Shown here: one piece after another, positions 47,631-59,109 of the stretch
Layout of the letters: every line of letters begins with the position of its first letter
Position numbering within the stretch: position 1 is the first letter of the stretch
NCBI GenBank assembly: GCA_950022295.1
Contig: OX465595.1
Span: 433,064,270 to 433,128,269, forward strand
Source: Bromus sterilis
Lineage: Eukaryota; Streptophyta; Magnoliopsida; Poales; Poaceae
DNA: 64,000 nt
Direction of reading: 5' to 3'
Position numbers and translations under genes: made by a program
The notes under the pieces: generated by a model
Told to the model about the DNA's origin: nothing
The model's input: the letters and a program-made list of their open reading frames with translations, nothing else
The model's database searches: none

Positions 47631-47952
47631 GGTCGGACGGTCCGGGCTCGATGTCGGACGGTCCAGGCATTGCTCGGACGGTCCGGGTTCGAAGTTGGAT
47701 GGTCCGAACATGGGCACCCGAGTCCAATGGGTTTTATGCCCATGTCGGACGGTCCGGGTTGCATGTCGGACGGTCCGGGCTATGCCCGGACGGTCCGGGA
47801 TGAACCCCGGACGGTCCGACCGGGTCGTCCGACTATGCCCTTATTAACTGGCTTCCTACCCGTTAAAGTTGTCGGACGTCCGGGATCTATGTCGGACCGT
47901 CCGGGCTTGTCCCAGACCATCCGACTTGGTCCTCGGACCGTCCGGGATGCTC
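47631..47952. repeat. GGACGGTCCGGG near-palindrome array in LTR1
   Basis: Eight copies of 'tcggacggtccggg' or close variants at 47633-47818 are followed by four or five copies in complementary form (ggaccgtccggg) at 47871-47950. Typical spacing is 18-23 bp, about two helical turns. The same array is in LTR2 (from 55505) and LTR3 (from 63377). Confidence 0.9.
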
Positions 47953-47983
47953 CAGATCTGCACCAAACGACTAGTTCTCGTGT

Positions 47984-47996
47984 GTATTATAAATAC
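47984..47996 (+). promoter_or_regulatory. LTR1 TATA box
   Basis: 'attataaatac' sits about 35 bp after the last GGACCGTCC word and is followed by a C-rich stretch. It is the likely U3 core promoter. Equivalent sites are at 55860 and 63732. Confidence 0.7.
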
Positions 47997-48926
47997 CCCT
48001 CACCCACTCCGAGTGAGGGTTGAGCACTTCATTCCAAACACACAAGAACCCTAAAAGGCTCCCTCTCCTTTCTCCTACACCAAATCCTAGATCCCGAAGA
48101 GATTTGTGAGAGTTCTTGAGAGATATTTCACCCATTGATAGATCCACTCCCTCTCCCTCTTTTGACCAAAGGAATTCGCGATTTGAGCAAGTCTTGAGCA
48201 TTTCCCCCTTGATCTTGTTACTCTTGGAGGTTGGAGAATCCTAGGCGGTAGGAGTGCTCCGATGAGGAATCAACTTGTGATTTGCCCCCCGGAAAGTTTG
48301 TGAAGGTTTGGAGGCCGCCTCAAGGTCTACCACTAGTGGTTGGGAATCGCCTTCGTGGTGATATCTCAAGGGAAATAGGGTGAGCCTTCGTGGTAACACC
48401 CACCCTCTCCAATCGGTGAGTAGCTTCCCTCCAAGGAAGTGAACATCGGGATACATCCTCGTCTCCGAGTCTACGGTTATCTCTAACCCTAGCTCACTAC
48501 TTGTGGTTTACTTTGGTCATTTGACCTTGCATTCACTATATCTTGTTGTCCTCATTATATTGTGTTGGCTATCATATCGTAGTGATTGTTTTAGGCCAAC
48601 ACATTATACTCCGCAATTCATACGTGCTACTATCGTTCCATATTGTTCCTCGTGTGAATTGGTATATTGTATCTCACATATCCACATCTTGTGATATATA
48701 TCTTGTGTAAGTTTGTGTAATTTACTTGTGCCTACTAGTATCATTATTGTGTTCATATAGTTTAGAATAAAGTTGTTGTTGCACTTAGTTGAGCCTAGTA
48801 TATTAAGTATTTGTGCTTGTTAAGTATCCACTTAGTTTATTTCCGCATCCGGATATTAACAAATCCATAAAAGGTTTAAAACGCCTATTCACCCCCCCCT
48901 CTAGGCGACATCGTGGTCCTTTCAAT

Positions 48927-48942
48927 TGGTATCAGAGCAAGG
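48927..48942 (+). other. Primer binding site, first unit
   Basis: TGGTATCAGAGCAAGG, complementary to initiator tRNA-Met, 2 bases after LTR1. The second unit has the same site at 56801. Confidence 0.9.
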
Positions 48943-48978
48943 TCTCTCCTTATTAGGCTTCACCGCCTGGAGAGTAAG

Positions 48979-50937
48979 ATGTCGACTAGTGGTATAGTGC
49001 ACAATGACAGCTTTGATTTTGATGGCACAAATTATCACTTGTGGATAATTCACATGCTATGTCACTTTCGGACCATGGGTCCAAATGTTTTGAGAATTGT
49101 TACTATTGGGGCTCATATTGCAAAGGATTGTATATCTCCATCTCTTGAGGATATGCATATTGATAGTGATGCTTTGGGAGCCATTCATCAAGCTATAACA
49201 TTTTATGTGTTTAAGTCTATTTTGATGTGTAAGACAACTCATGAGGCTTGGACCAAACTTGATGATGTATATGGTGGATCATATCTTGATGAAGCCAATA
49301 TTTTTTCCATGGAGAAAATTGGGAAAGTCTCGACAACCTCATGTCATGACGAGAACCCTATGGCCTCCACCTCCGACTACTTGGACACATCAACATCTTC
49401 CACTTTACCAACATTTAGCTTGTCACAAGGTAATGACATGGTAAGTGGAGAAATCATGTGTGATGATGATGTTGAGATTATTAGAGATGATCCTCCTTGT
49501 AGAAATGCTAGCATTGGGGCCTCCATGGACTTGAGTATAGCTTGCGTCAACTTTGGCATAGACTCTTTTGTCAATAATCCATGCATTTCCTCCAATGAAT
49601 CCTTGACATACTCTTGTGATGATATGCTTGATCTTCCATGTTGCCATGATATAAATGCTTCAATTTGCTCTAGTTATTGTATGACTAACCATGTAGAGGA
49701 AACCAAGAAAAATGTGGCACACTTGATTAACGAAGATCCCTCTTGTCCGGAAAATTCATCACCGATGCACATGTGCCTCATGGCAAGAGGTAATGATGAG
49801 GTATCCTCTTCTCTTAGTGATGATGATGATGATGATTGTGATGAAAATGATGTTGCCATGACCCAAAATCTCTATGAGATTGGGAAAACCCTTTGTAGGG
49901 TTAACAAGGACACATATAGGATGTTCCAAGATGTTCTTGCCTCCTTTGATAAACGTAATGATTTACTTCATGAAGTGCAAGATAAAAATGAACTACTTGA
50001 ACATAATATCATTTTGGCTCATCAATGTTTGAGAGACTTGAAGTGTTCAAAAGAAGAGATTGAAGTTTCTCATTATAAGCTTAAAGAGGATTTTGAGCAC
50101 CTTGACCTTGGATACAAGAACGTCAAAGGAGAGCTCGCTAAACTCTCTAAGTCTCATGAGGAACTTCAAGCTACTCATGATAAGTCTCTTGGTTCTACCT
50201 TTTCCTCTCATGTTGTCAATGATGCTTGTACTACTAATCCTATTTTTTGTGAAGCATCAATATTGAAGGAGAATGTTGAGATAAGTGCTCAACTTGATTT
50301 GCTAACTAGAAATTATGGGAAATTGGAAGTAATTCATGAAAAGCTCTCGAGCACTCATGAGGACCTTCTAACCTCTCATGATAGGCTAAAGTTAGCCCAT
50401 GAGGCTATGATCACTAAGGTAAAATCTTATGAGTCTCATGTGGACATTAGCACAGATTCTACACGAAATGCCTTGTTGTCATGTGCTAGTCCCTGCAATT
50501 TCTCTCTACATGATGTTGCTACATGTTGCGATGATTTGCTCACCATGCCTTGTTGCTCTAATAATGAAGCTTCTATATTCTATAGCTCTTTTGTCAATAC
50601 TAACATTGTAGAGGAAAATAAAGTGCTCAAGGCCCAAGTCATTAGTTTGAAGAAAGACTTGGAGAAGTGCTATGATGGGAAATCCACACTCAACAATATC
50701 TTGAGTGTACAAAATTTCCCTCAAGATAGGTGTGAACATAGTTTTATATCCAACAAGAAGAAGTCCAAGAACAATAAGAAGCGACAAGACCAAGTCGAGA
50801 ATGAGGCCAACATTATATGCTTCAAATGCAAGAAAGTTGGACACCATGTAAGGTCTTGTCCAATGAAGGAGAATGCCTCAAGTAAGAAGCATCATGGGAA
50901 GCGGCCTCAAGAAAAATCTCAAGATGAAGAAAGATAA
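48979..50937 (+). CDS. gag-like protein of the retrotransposon, first unit
   Basis: The open frame reaches back into the LTR, but the first sensible start is ATG 48979 after the primer site (652 residues). The N-terminus has FDGTNYHLWIIHMLCHF, the Copia-type gag start. The middle is acidic (DDDDDD run) and coiled-coil-like (LHEVQDKNELLEHN; KGELAKLSKSHEELQ; HEKLSSTHEDLLTSHDRL). The C-terminus has a CCHC zinc knuckle CFKCKKVGHHVRSC at about residues 613-626 and a Lys-rich tail. Gag forms the particle and binds the RNA through the knuckle. No protease or polymerase frame follows. Confidence 0.88.
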   Translation: MSTSGIVHNDSFDFDGTNYHLWIIHMLCHFRTMGPNVLRIVTIGAHIAKDCISPSLEDMHIDSDALGAIHQAITFYVFKSILMCKTTHEAWTKLDDVYGGSYLDEANIFSMEKIGKVSTTSCHDENPMASTSDYLDTSTSSTLPTFSLSQGNDMVSGEIMCDDDVEIIRDDPPCRNASIGASMDLSIACVNFGIDSFVNNPCISSNESLTYSCDDMLDLPCCHDINASICSSYCMTNHVEETKKNVAHLINEDPSCPENSSPMHMCLMARGNDEVSSSLSDDDDDDCDENDVAMTQNLYEIGKTLCRVNKDTYRMFQDVLASFDKRNDLLHEVQDKNELLEHNIILAHQCLRDLKCSKEEIEVSHYKLKEDFEHLDLGYKNVKGELAKLSKSHEELQATHDKSLGSTFSSHVVNDACTTNPIFCEASILKENVEISAQLDLLTRNYGKLEVIHEKLSSTHEDLLTSHDRLKLAHEAMITKVKSYESHVDISTDSTRNALLSCASPCNFSLHDVATCCDDLLTMPCCSNNEASIFYSSFVNTNIVEENKVLKAQVISLKKDLEKCYDGKSTLNNILSVQNFPQDRCEHSFISNKKKSKNNKKRQDQVENEANIICFKCKKVGHHVRSCPMKENASSKKHHGKRPQEKSQDEER

Positions 50938-51235
50938 CCATGATAATGATCCTCATGTTGAGAAGAAAAAGAAGAAGAGAAAGGGAAGCAAATGTTGCTA
51001 TAATTGTCGTAAGAAGGGACACATATCTTCATCATGTCCCAACGGTAACATACCTAAGCCTCCAATAATAAATGATCATTATTTACTTAGGAAGGATAAT
51101 GTTGGCAATGTGTTTGCCAAGTTTGTGGGTACCCAAAGTGGTTCCAAGGTGAATAAGACCATTTGGGTTGCCAAACCTATTGTGACTAATTTCTTAGGAC
51201 CCAACCTTGTTGGGGACCAACAAGCTCTAACTTGA
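50873..51235 (+). CDS. Second zinc-knuckle segment, shifted frame (first unit)
   Basis: This frame overlaps the end of gag and continues it: a Lys-rich stretch (KKKKKRKGSK), a second CCHC knuckle CYNCRKKGHISSSC, then FAKFVGTQSG and a stop at 51235. Its first ATG lies inside gag. It is most simply the real gag C-terminus displaced by an indel or read by frameshifting in the A-rich overlap. An independent protein is less likely. Confidence 0.6.
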   Translation: MPQVRSIMGSGLKKNLKMKKDNHDNDPHVEKKKKKRKGSKCCYNCRKKGHISSSCPNGNIPKPPIINDHYLLRKDNVGNVFAKFVGTQSGSKVNKTIWVAKPIVTNFLGPNLVGDQQALT

Positions 51236-54156
51236 TCAATAGGTGGTTGGAGAGCATTGGAGACTTGGCTACTTCATGAAGAAGAAGAAAGTACTTTCAC
51301 CACAAGTTGTGGTTAATTACTAGTCAAGTGGATTATCATCATATTCATTAATCCTATGCTCCTCCTTGCGGTAACTTGTAGTTACATTGTTTACATTGAA
51401 AGTTACTAGCACCGTGCATGTGTAGGTTTGGTGCCTAGCATGTGTTTGTATGTTGTGCCTCTTATTATGCTTGATTTGTGGTATTTAGCATATGTAGGTT
51501 GCAATGCACCTCATACAATTGTGAGTGTATGTGTGTGTTATTTCTAGCCTTTATTGCTTCATTAGTTGAATCTTATTTGGCTCTTTCGTGATATCAATGG
51601 ATCATCACATTATGGGGGAGTGTTATGTTTACACATATCACAAACCTTGAATGTGTATATATGTGGAATACTATCTAGAATTATTTGTACAATATTATCT
51701 AGCATAGTCTATACTCACAATGTAAAACGTGCATCCATGCACAACTCCTAGAAATATCTCATAAATTGGGTCTCATTTGACACATGTGGATAATACATGA
51801 AGTGTCACATTATGGGGGAGCGGTATGCTATGTGCATACCGCAATCCTTAAAGACGTGAATAAATTAAATAATGCCATTTAGAATTCATATTTGAAATTA
51901 TCTTAGATCTGTGTGGCTTACATTGTTTTGTTTGAGTATGATATTCTTGTGGGATTTTTCCATTATCTGTCATAAAATTCTTAGGTGGGAATTGTTTGAT
52001 TCAATTCATTCCAATTATGGTTATGCATGGTTATCTATATAATTGGAATATTAAGAATCTCCTATACATGCATTGTGGTTAATTATAAACTCTCAACATA
52101 TGCCTTATATATTGAAGTTGATCATGCATATCGTTGAAATCTACCACCGAGTATTATTCTAGATACCATTAAACTTGGTATTCCTTCATGTGGTAGAATT
52201 AGTAGATCATCTTCGTCTCGGCCTTTACTTCAACTTACATTTTACATCTTGCCGAGAAATCCATTTGTCTCCCAAATGTTCTCCCGCGCCTTGCTCAAGC
52301 TCATATTCTTAGTTTTGTGAAGTTACGGGAGTTGGTTGTCTCACTAGTTGTTCTATCTTATATCCATTTGAGTGTGATATGACCTTGAAAATACGTGTAA
52401 TGTATATCTTATGTGCACTTTGGTTTTGCTTAGTTCATATGTTGAACTATGTGTGTGATCATGTGTTGATTCATCACTTTGATACAATTTGGACAACATA
52501 AAGGATGATTGATTTTATTTAAAGTGTTCATCGTTTATATATTATATAGTCTAAATTATATCTTCTTGGTTCTTGATATGCTTGTGCATGCATGCTTAAA
52601 TATATGTGTATCTTCATGCCCTGCTTGCTCTATTTGATCCAAGATATGTAGGGGAAACTCCATCAAACCTTGACGTTTAAGATGTGCAGTCATATTCATA
52701 CTCACATACTTAAGTGGAGTTTGCCCTATGTATTGTAGCTATGCTAACCACTTTGGACCCAGTAAGGTTGGGGACCATATTGTACTTAAATGGTCTCAGG
52801 TACATTTGAGGAATGTTGAGTGCTTGGCTTATTCATTGAGAAGGTGGTGCTTTCATGAGGAACCATGAGTCAAGCCATAATATGTTATTGATCTACAAAC
52901 TTTATTCCAATGCCATCACGGTAACATGAAAGTATTGCAAGCATATATATATAGTGTAATGTGGTCAACCTTGTGTAGGTTGCATCATGGCATGATTAGT
53001 TCTTGCTAAAAGTGTGTTTCTTGCATGTTCTTACAAGAAAAGTTTTGTGATATGGGGCATTTGGGAAGTTTCATATAATGGGAAAGTTACCCCAAAATTT
53101 GTCATAAGAAAATTTATTGCGTATCAAATCCTCAAATGTGCTCTCATATGCAATATTGATGATATTGTATAAACACTCTAATTGCTCGTAGTATGTGCTT
53201 TCTTGATTAGCAATTCATGGTTATAAAAATGAGATCAATTTGTGCCATGTGCCATGTTCCATGTGTCATGTGTCATGTGCCTTGCTCTTATGATAGGATC
53301 AAAACTTGTGTAACAATGGGTTCACATATGGATATCATGTCGCTATCAATTGTAACTATCTTTTATATGTGAGTTTCTTTGTGTATTTCCACTTAGGAAC
53401 TTATATACATCAGAAAGTTAATATATTCCCTTGATATCATCTACCCATTGCCGACCACTTAGTTTGTTCATTGATGTTTCTTTGGTGGCTTCGGTAGAAG
53501 GGTGTTATGTGAGTGCTTGTATGTCTTGCATATTCCTTTTGCACTCATGTGTGTTAATGTATTCCTCATATGTCTAATTCCTATCTTCATATCTTTGTCC
53601 CTTGCTACCTTATATTGATCCCCACTTAAGGTTGAGCTTCTCCATGTGTTCCTTATAGAATATGTGCATTTGTTTTCACTCATAACTTGTCATATGCACA
53701 CATTATGGTGGTCTCATACCATATGGGTTTCTCTAGATCTTTCCTTCCATTTTGGCATTTGTTGCCAATGGGGGAGAAGTTTAGAGGGTTTAGTGGTTGA
53801 GATCATTCATGCATATCTATTAGTGTTATATATGGTTATGGCATGAATGAGCTACGCATATAGAGTAAACTTCAACATGGTCAACATATGCAATGAAATT
53901 CAAGTTCATTCACACATGCATATATTGTGGGGGAGTTTTCTCTATATATTATGGTTCTACTAACATCAAATTCTTATGTAGTATTTTGATGCTAGTATAA
54001 CCGGTGCGGATAACATAAAGTAACTTTGTGTTACTTTATGCTATCAAAAGAACCCAAGTATACAATTTATCCTTGGATAAGTTGCATGCTTGTTTGAATA
54101 TTCATTATATAAACCCTCTTACTGAGATTGTCATCAACTACCAAAATGGGGGAGAT
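51236..54156 (+). other. Non-coding interior of the first unit
   Basis: 2.9 kb of AT-rich sequence without reverse transcriptase, integrase or RNase H motifs in any frame. Five GGGGGAG tracts occur (51614, 51812, 53769, 53930, 54147). The last, 'aaaatgggggagatt', lies directly before LTR2 and is the expected polypurine tract. Confidence 0.8.
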
Positions 54157-56798
54157 TAAAAGTACATGTAGTCCCCATGTGTGGTTTTGGTAATTAATGA
54201 CAATCCTTATGGACTAATGTTTTCATTGAGATATATATATTTGAAGGAAAGTTACATAGGCAATGCATGAAGAACATTGTTCATCAACACAAATGTATCC
54301 ATTGTGGCTTGGTAATGAATGATGATTCCAATAAAGCAACAATGGCATCATGGATCTATGGATATTTGTCCCATGGATAATGATAAGAAGAATGGATGAT
54401 GTTGCAATGAATACAATCTATTGAAGGTCGGGTTTTGGGTCTCACGTGTTGTATACAACCCCGGACTAAGAGGATTCAAAAGCAAAGCCATTTTCCTCAA
54501 CAAGACTGAGAATATTCATGTTGAACACTTGTCCATTTGAGGTCATCATAAGGACTCAATAATTCGCGCAATATATCTGTCATGTGTCTTTTGGACTGGA
54601 CACCACTTGATCATGGAGTAAAGATGAATTCCGACCAAGATAAAGATGAAAGATTGAATTCTTTATGGTCAACACTCTAGCACTACTTATGTACCACATG
54701 GGATCTTATGGCATGGTAAGAAATTGTCAATTGTGCTTTGAGTTCTAACCCATACGATGTATTTATATATCCTTGAGGGATAGGTGATTCTCATGGGAAT
54801 GCATCAAGAGAAAGATCACAAGTGCCCATGAGATGATGACATCAAGTGTAATGGTCATCAAGTTATACAAGGTCAAGTTCAAGATATGCATCTCAGAGGA
54901 TTACATGCTTGAAGCTTGCGGATGATCACGTGGTGGCACATGTGAAGATGGAATATAATGCAAAGCTTTCCTCATGACTTACGAGGATACTAATGAAGTC
55001 TTCACCGAGTTATGTGACCAATATTTCATGGACATATTGAGCCAAGCATGACCCCATCATCGAGCTCAAGTGGAACGCTCAAGTCAAAGGTATTGTGTCG
55101 TGGATCATTGACCATCGAAAATGATACATGCTCAAGAATGGATTTCCGGAAGCTATAGTATAGTTCTTTTATTATTCTTGAGTCATAGGTATCCCGCACT
55201 ATTAAGAGGGGATCAAAGGGGTTTAGTAATGGACTTGCTCAAGTCAACAATTCCTACCTCAATTCCACTCCTATCCTTTATACCAAAGGGGGGGGGGGGA
55301 ATCCAAAGCCAACTCATTTCTCAAATACTATGGCATATCCTTTACATACTTTGCACCTTCAATTTTGGCTTATCTTGGGTGGTTCTCTATGTGAGGATCT
55401 TGAGCTTTTCAATAGCTTTAAAATAAGCCCAAGATCATCAAAATCGGAGTTTGTATGTAAAAGTTATGCATGTTTCAGTTTTGGGTTCCTGCTGACTTTC
55501 CTATGGTCGGACGGTCCGGGCTCGATGTCGGACGGTCCGGGCATTGCTCGGACGGTCCGGGTTCGAAGTTGGATGGTCCGAACATGGGCACCCGAGTCCA
55601 ATGGGTTTTATGCCCATGTCGGACGGTTCGGGTTGCATGTCGGACGGTCCGGGCTATGCCCGGACGGTCCGGGATGAACCCCGGACGGTCCGACCGGGTC
55701 GTCCGACTATGCCCTTATTAACTGGCTTCCTACCCGTTAAAGTTGTCGGACGTCCGGGATCTATGTCGGACCGTCCGGGCTTGTCCCAGACCGTCCGACT
55801 TGGTCCTCGGACCGTCCGGGATGCTCCAGATCTGCACCAAACGGCTAGTTCTCGTGTGTATTATAAATACCCCTCACCCACTCCGGGTGAGGGTTGAGCA
55901 CTTCATTCCAAACACACAAGAACCCTAAAAGGCTCCCTCTCCTTTCTCCTACACCAAATCCTAGATCCCGAAGAGATTTGTGAGAGTTCTTGAGAGATAT
56001 TTCACCCATTGATAGATCCACTCCCTCTCCCTCTTTTGACCAAAGGAATTCGCGATTTGAGCAAGTCTTGAGCATTTCCCCCTTGATCTTGTTACTCTTG
56101 GAGGTTGGAGAATCCTAGGCGGTAGGAGTGCTCCGATGAGGAATCAACTTGTGATTTGCCCCCCGGAAAGTTTGTGAAGGTTTGGAGGCCGCCTCAAGGT
56201 CTACCACTAGTGGTTGGGAATCGCCTTCGTGGTGATATCTCAAGGGAAATAGGGTGAGCCTTCGTGGTAACACCCACCCTCTCCAATCGGTGAGTAGCTT
56301 CCCTCCAAGGAAGTGAACATCGGGATACATCCTCGTCTCCGAGTCTACGGTTATCTCTAACCCTAGCTCACTACTTGTGGTTTACTTTGGTCATTTGACC
56401 TTGCATTCACTATATCTTGTTGTCCTCATTATATTGTGTTGGCTATCATATCGTAGTGATTGTTTTAGGCCAACACATTATACTCCGCAATTCATACGTG
56501 CTACTATCGTTCCATATTGTTCCTCGTGTGAATTGGTATATTGTATCTCACATATCCACATCTTGTGATATATATCTTGTGTAAGTTTGTGTAATTTACT
56601 TGTGCCTACTAGTATCATTATTGTGTTCATATAGTTTAGAATAAAGTTGTTGTTGCACTTAGTTGAGCCTAGTATATTAAGTATTTGTGCTTGTTAAGTA
56701 TCCACTTAGTTTATTTCCGCATCCGGATATTAACAAATCCATAAAAGGTTTAAAACGCCTATTCACCCCCCCCTCTAGGCGACATCGTGGTCCTTTCA
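54157..56798 (+). mobile_element. LTR2, central chimeric LTR, 2642 bp
   Basis: Starts TAAAAGTACATG like LTR3 (LTR1 starts TGAAAG). It shares every LTR3 variant I could find up to 55886 and every LTR1 variant from 55998 on. It has a 12-base G run near 55288, against 7 in LTR1 and 10 in LTR3. Confidence 0.95.
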
Positions 56799-56852
56799 AT
56801 TGGTATCAGAGCAAGGTCTCTCCTTATTAGGCTTCACCGCCTGGAGAGTAAG

Positions 56853-58811
56853 ATGTCGACTAGTGGTATAGTGCACAATGACAGCTTTGATTTTGATGGC
56901 ACAAATTATCACTTGTGGATAATTCACATGCTATGTCACTTTCGGACCATGGGTCCAAATGTTTTGAGAATTGTTACTATTGGGGCTCATATTGCAAAGG
57001 ATTGTATATCTCCATCTCTTGAGGATATGCATATTGATAGTGATGCTTTGGGAGCCATTCATCAAGCTATAACATTTTATGTGTTTAAGTCTATTTTGAT
57101 GTGTAAGACAACTCATGAGGCTTGGACCAAACTTGATGATGTATATGGTGGATCATATCTTGATGAAGCCAATATTTTTTCCATGGAGAAAATTGGGAAA
57201 GTCTCGACAACCTCATGTCATGACGAGAACCCTATGGCCTCCACCTCCGACTACTTGGACACATCAACATCTTCCACTTTACCAACATTTAGCTTGTCAC
57301 AAGGTAATGACATGGTAAGTGGAGAAATCATGTGTGATGATGATGTTGAGATTATTAGAGATGATCCTCCTTGTAGAAATGCTAGCATTGGGGCCTCCAT
57401 GGACTTGAGTATAGCTTGCGTCAACTTTGGCATAGACTCTTTTGTCAATAATCCATGCATTTCCTCCAATGAATCCTTGACATACTCTTGTGATGATATG
57501 CTTGATCTTCCATGTTGCCATGATATAAATGCTTCAATTTGCTCTAGTTATTGTATGACTAACCATGTAGAGGAAACCAAGAAAAATGTGGCACACTTGA
57601 TTAACGAAGATCCCTCTTGTCCGGAAAATTCATCACCGATGCACATGTGCCTCATGGCAAGAGGTAATGATGAGGTATCCTCTTCTCTTAGTGATGATGA
57701 TGATGATGATTGTGATGAAAATGATGTTGCCATGACCCAAAATCTCTATGAGATTGGGAAAACCCTTTGTAGGGTTAACAAGGACACATATAGGATGTTC
57801 CAAGATGTTCTTGCCTCCTTTGATAAACGTAATGATTTACTTCATGAAGTGCAAGATAAAAATGAACTACTTGAACATAATATCATTTTGGCTCATCAAT
57901 GTTTGAGAGACTTGAAGTGTTCAAAAGAAGAGATTGAAGTTTCTCATTATAAGCTTAAAGAGGATTTTGAGCACCTTGACCTTGGATACAAGAACGTCAA
58001 AGGAGAGCTCGCTAAACTCTCTAAGTCTCATGAGGAACTTCAAGCTACTCATGATAAGTCTCTTGGTTCTACCTTTTCCTCTCATGTTGTCAATGATGCT
58101 TGTACTACTAATCCTATTTTTTGTGAAGCATCAATATTGAAGGAGAATGTTGAGATAAGTGCTCAACTTGATTTGCTAACTAGAAATTATGGGAAATTGG
58201 AAGTAATTCATGAAAAGCTCTCGAGCACTCATGAGGACCTTCTAACCTCTCATGATAGGCTAAAGTTAGCCCATGAGGCTATGATCACTAAGGTAAAATC
58301 TTATGAGTCTCATGTGGACATTAGCACAGATTCTACACGAAATGCCTTGTTGTCATGTGCTAGTCCCTGCAATTTCTCTCTACATGATGTTGCTACATGT
58401 TGCGATGATTTGCTCACCATGCCTTGTTGCTCTAATAATGAAGCTTCTATATTCTATAGCTCTTTTGTCAATACTAACATTGTAGAGGAAAATAAAGTGC
58501 TCAAGGCCCAAGTCATTAGTTTGAAGAAAGACTTGGAGAAGTGCTATGATGGGAAATCCACACTCAACAATATCTTGAGTGTACAAAATTTCCCTCAAGA
58601 TAGGTGTGAACATAGTTTTATATCCAACAAGAAGAAGTCCAAGAACAATAAGAAGCGACAAGACCAAGTCGAGAATGAGGCCAACATTATATGCTTCAAA
58701 TGCAAGAAAGTTGGACACCATGTAAGGTCTTGTCCAATGAAGGAGAATGCCTCAAGTAAGAAGCATCATGGGAAGCGGCCTCAAGAAAAATCTCAAGATG
58801 AAGAAAGATAA
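56853..58811 (+). CDS. gag-like protein, second unit
   Basis: Same protein as at 48979-50937, offset by exactly 7,874 bp. The translations are identical throughout by inspection, including the zinc knuckle and the acidic run. The primer binding site precedes it at 56801. Confidence 0.88.
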   Translation: MSTSGIVHNDSFDFDGTNYHLWIIHMLCHFRTMGPNVLRIVTIGAHIAKDCISPSLEDMHIDSDALGAIHQAITFYVFKSILMCKTTHEAWTKLDDVYGGSYLDEANIFSMEKIGKVSTTSCHDENPMASTSDYLDTSTSSTLPTFSLSQGNDMVSGEIMCDDDVEIIRDDPPCRNASIGASMDLSIACVNFGIDSFVNNPCISSNESLTYSCDDMLDLPCCHDINASICSSYCMTNHVEETKKNVAHLINEDPSCPENSSPMHMCLMARGNDEVSSSLSDDDDDDCDENDVAMTQNLYEIGKTLCRVNKDTYRMFQDVLASFDKRNDLLHEVQDKNELLEHNIILAHQCLRDLKCSKEEIEVSHYKLKEDFEHLDLGYKNVKGELAKLSKSHEELQATHDKSLGSTFSSHVVNDACTTNPIFCEASILKENVEISAQLDLLTRNYGKLEVIHEKLSSTHEDLLTSHDRLKLAHEAMITKVKSYESHVDISTDSTRNALLSCASPCNFSLHDVATCCDDLLTMPCCSNNEASIFYSSFVNTNIVEENKVLKAQVISLKKDLEKCYDGKSTLNNILSVQNFPQDRCEHSFISNKKKSKNNKKRQDQVENEANIICFKCKKVGHHVRSCPMKENASSKKHHGKRPQEKSQDEER

Positions 58812-59109
58812 CCATGATAATGATCCTCATGTTGAGAAGAAAAAGAAGAAGAGAAAGGGAAGCAAATGTTGCTATAATTGTCGTAAGAAGGGACACATAT
58901 CTTCATCATGTCCCAACGGTAACATACCTAAGCCTCCAATAATAAATGATCATTATTTACTTAGGAAGGATAATGTTGGCAATGTGTTTGCCAAGTTTGT
59001 GGGTACCCAAAGTGGTTCCAAGGTGAATAAGACCATTTGGGTTGCCAAACCTATTGTGACTAATTTCTTAGGACCCAACCTTGTTGGGGACCAACAAGCT
59101 CTAACTTGA
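58747..59109 (+). CDS. Second zinc-knuckle segment, second unit
   Basis: Identical in translation to 50873-51235, including the frame displacement relative to gag. The frame break therefore predates the tandem duplication. Confidence 0.6.
   Translation: MPQVRSIMGSGLKKNLKMKKDNHDNDPHVEKKKKKRKGSKCCYNCRKKGHISSSCPNGNIPKPPIINDHYLLRKDNVGNVFAKFVGTQSGSKVNKTIWVAKPIVTNFLGPNLVGDQQALT

Larger units (their letters stand above)
46287..48924 (+). mobile_element. LTR1 (5' LTR of the tandem retrotransposon), 2638 bp
   Basis: Starts TGAAAGTACATG and ends GTCCTTTCA just before the primer binding site. It differs from LTR2 and LTR3 at about 16 positions in its first 1.7 kb, but agrees with LTR2 after position 48124. 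The short frames inside it (such as those at 47251-47803) are not genes. Confidence 0.95.

Noticed and set aside
47251..48023. Frames repeated at 47.3, 55.1 and 63.0 kb
   Set aside because: They lie in the LTRs, run through the palindrome array (giving artificial DGPG/GRSG repeats) and change frame with G-run length between copies.
48913..48978. Upstream extension of gag to 48913
   Set aside because: This would start inside the LTR and read through the primer binding site. ATG 48979 fits the usual gag start.
51236..54156. Hidden polymerase genes in the tandem element
   Set aside because: I searched all frames for reverse transcriptase, integrase and RNase H signatures and saw none. The longest frames are about 70 residues.
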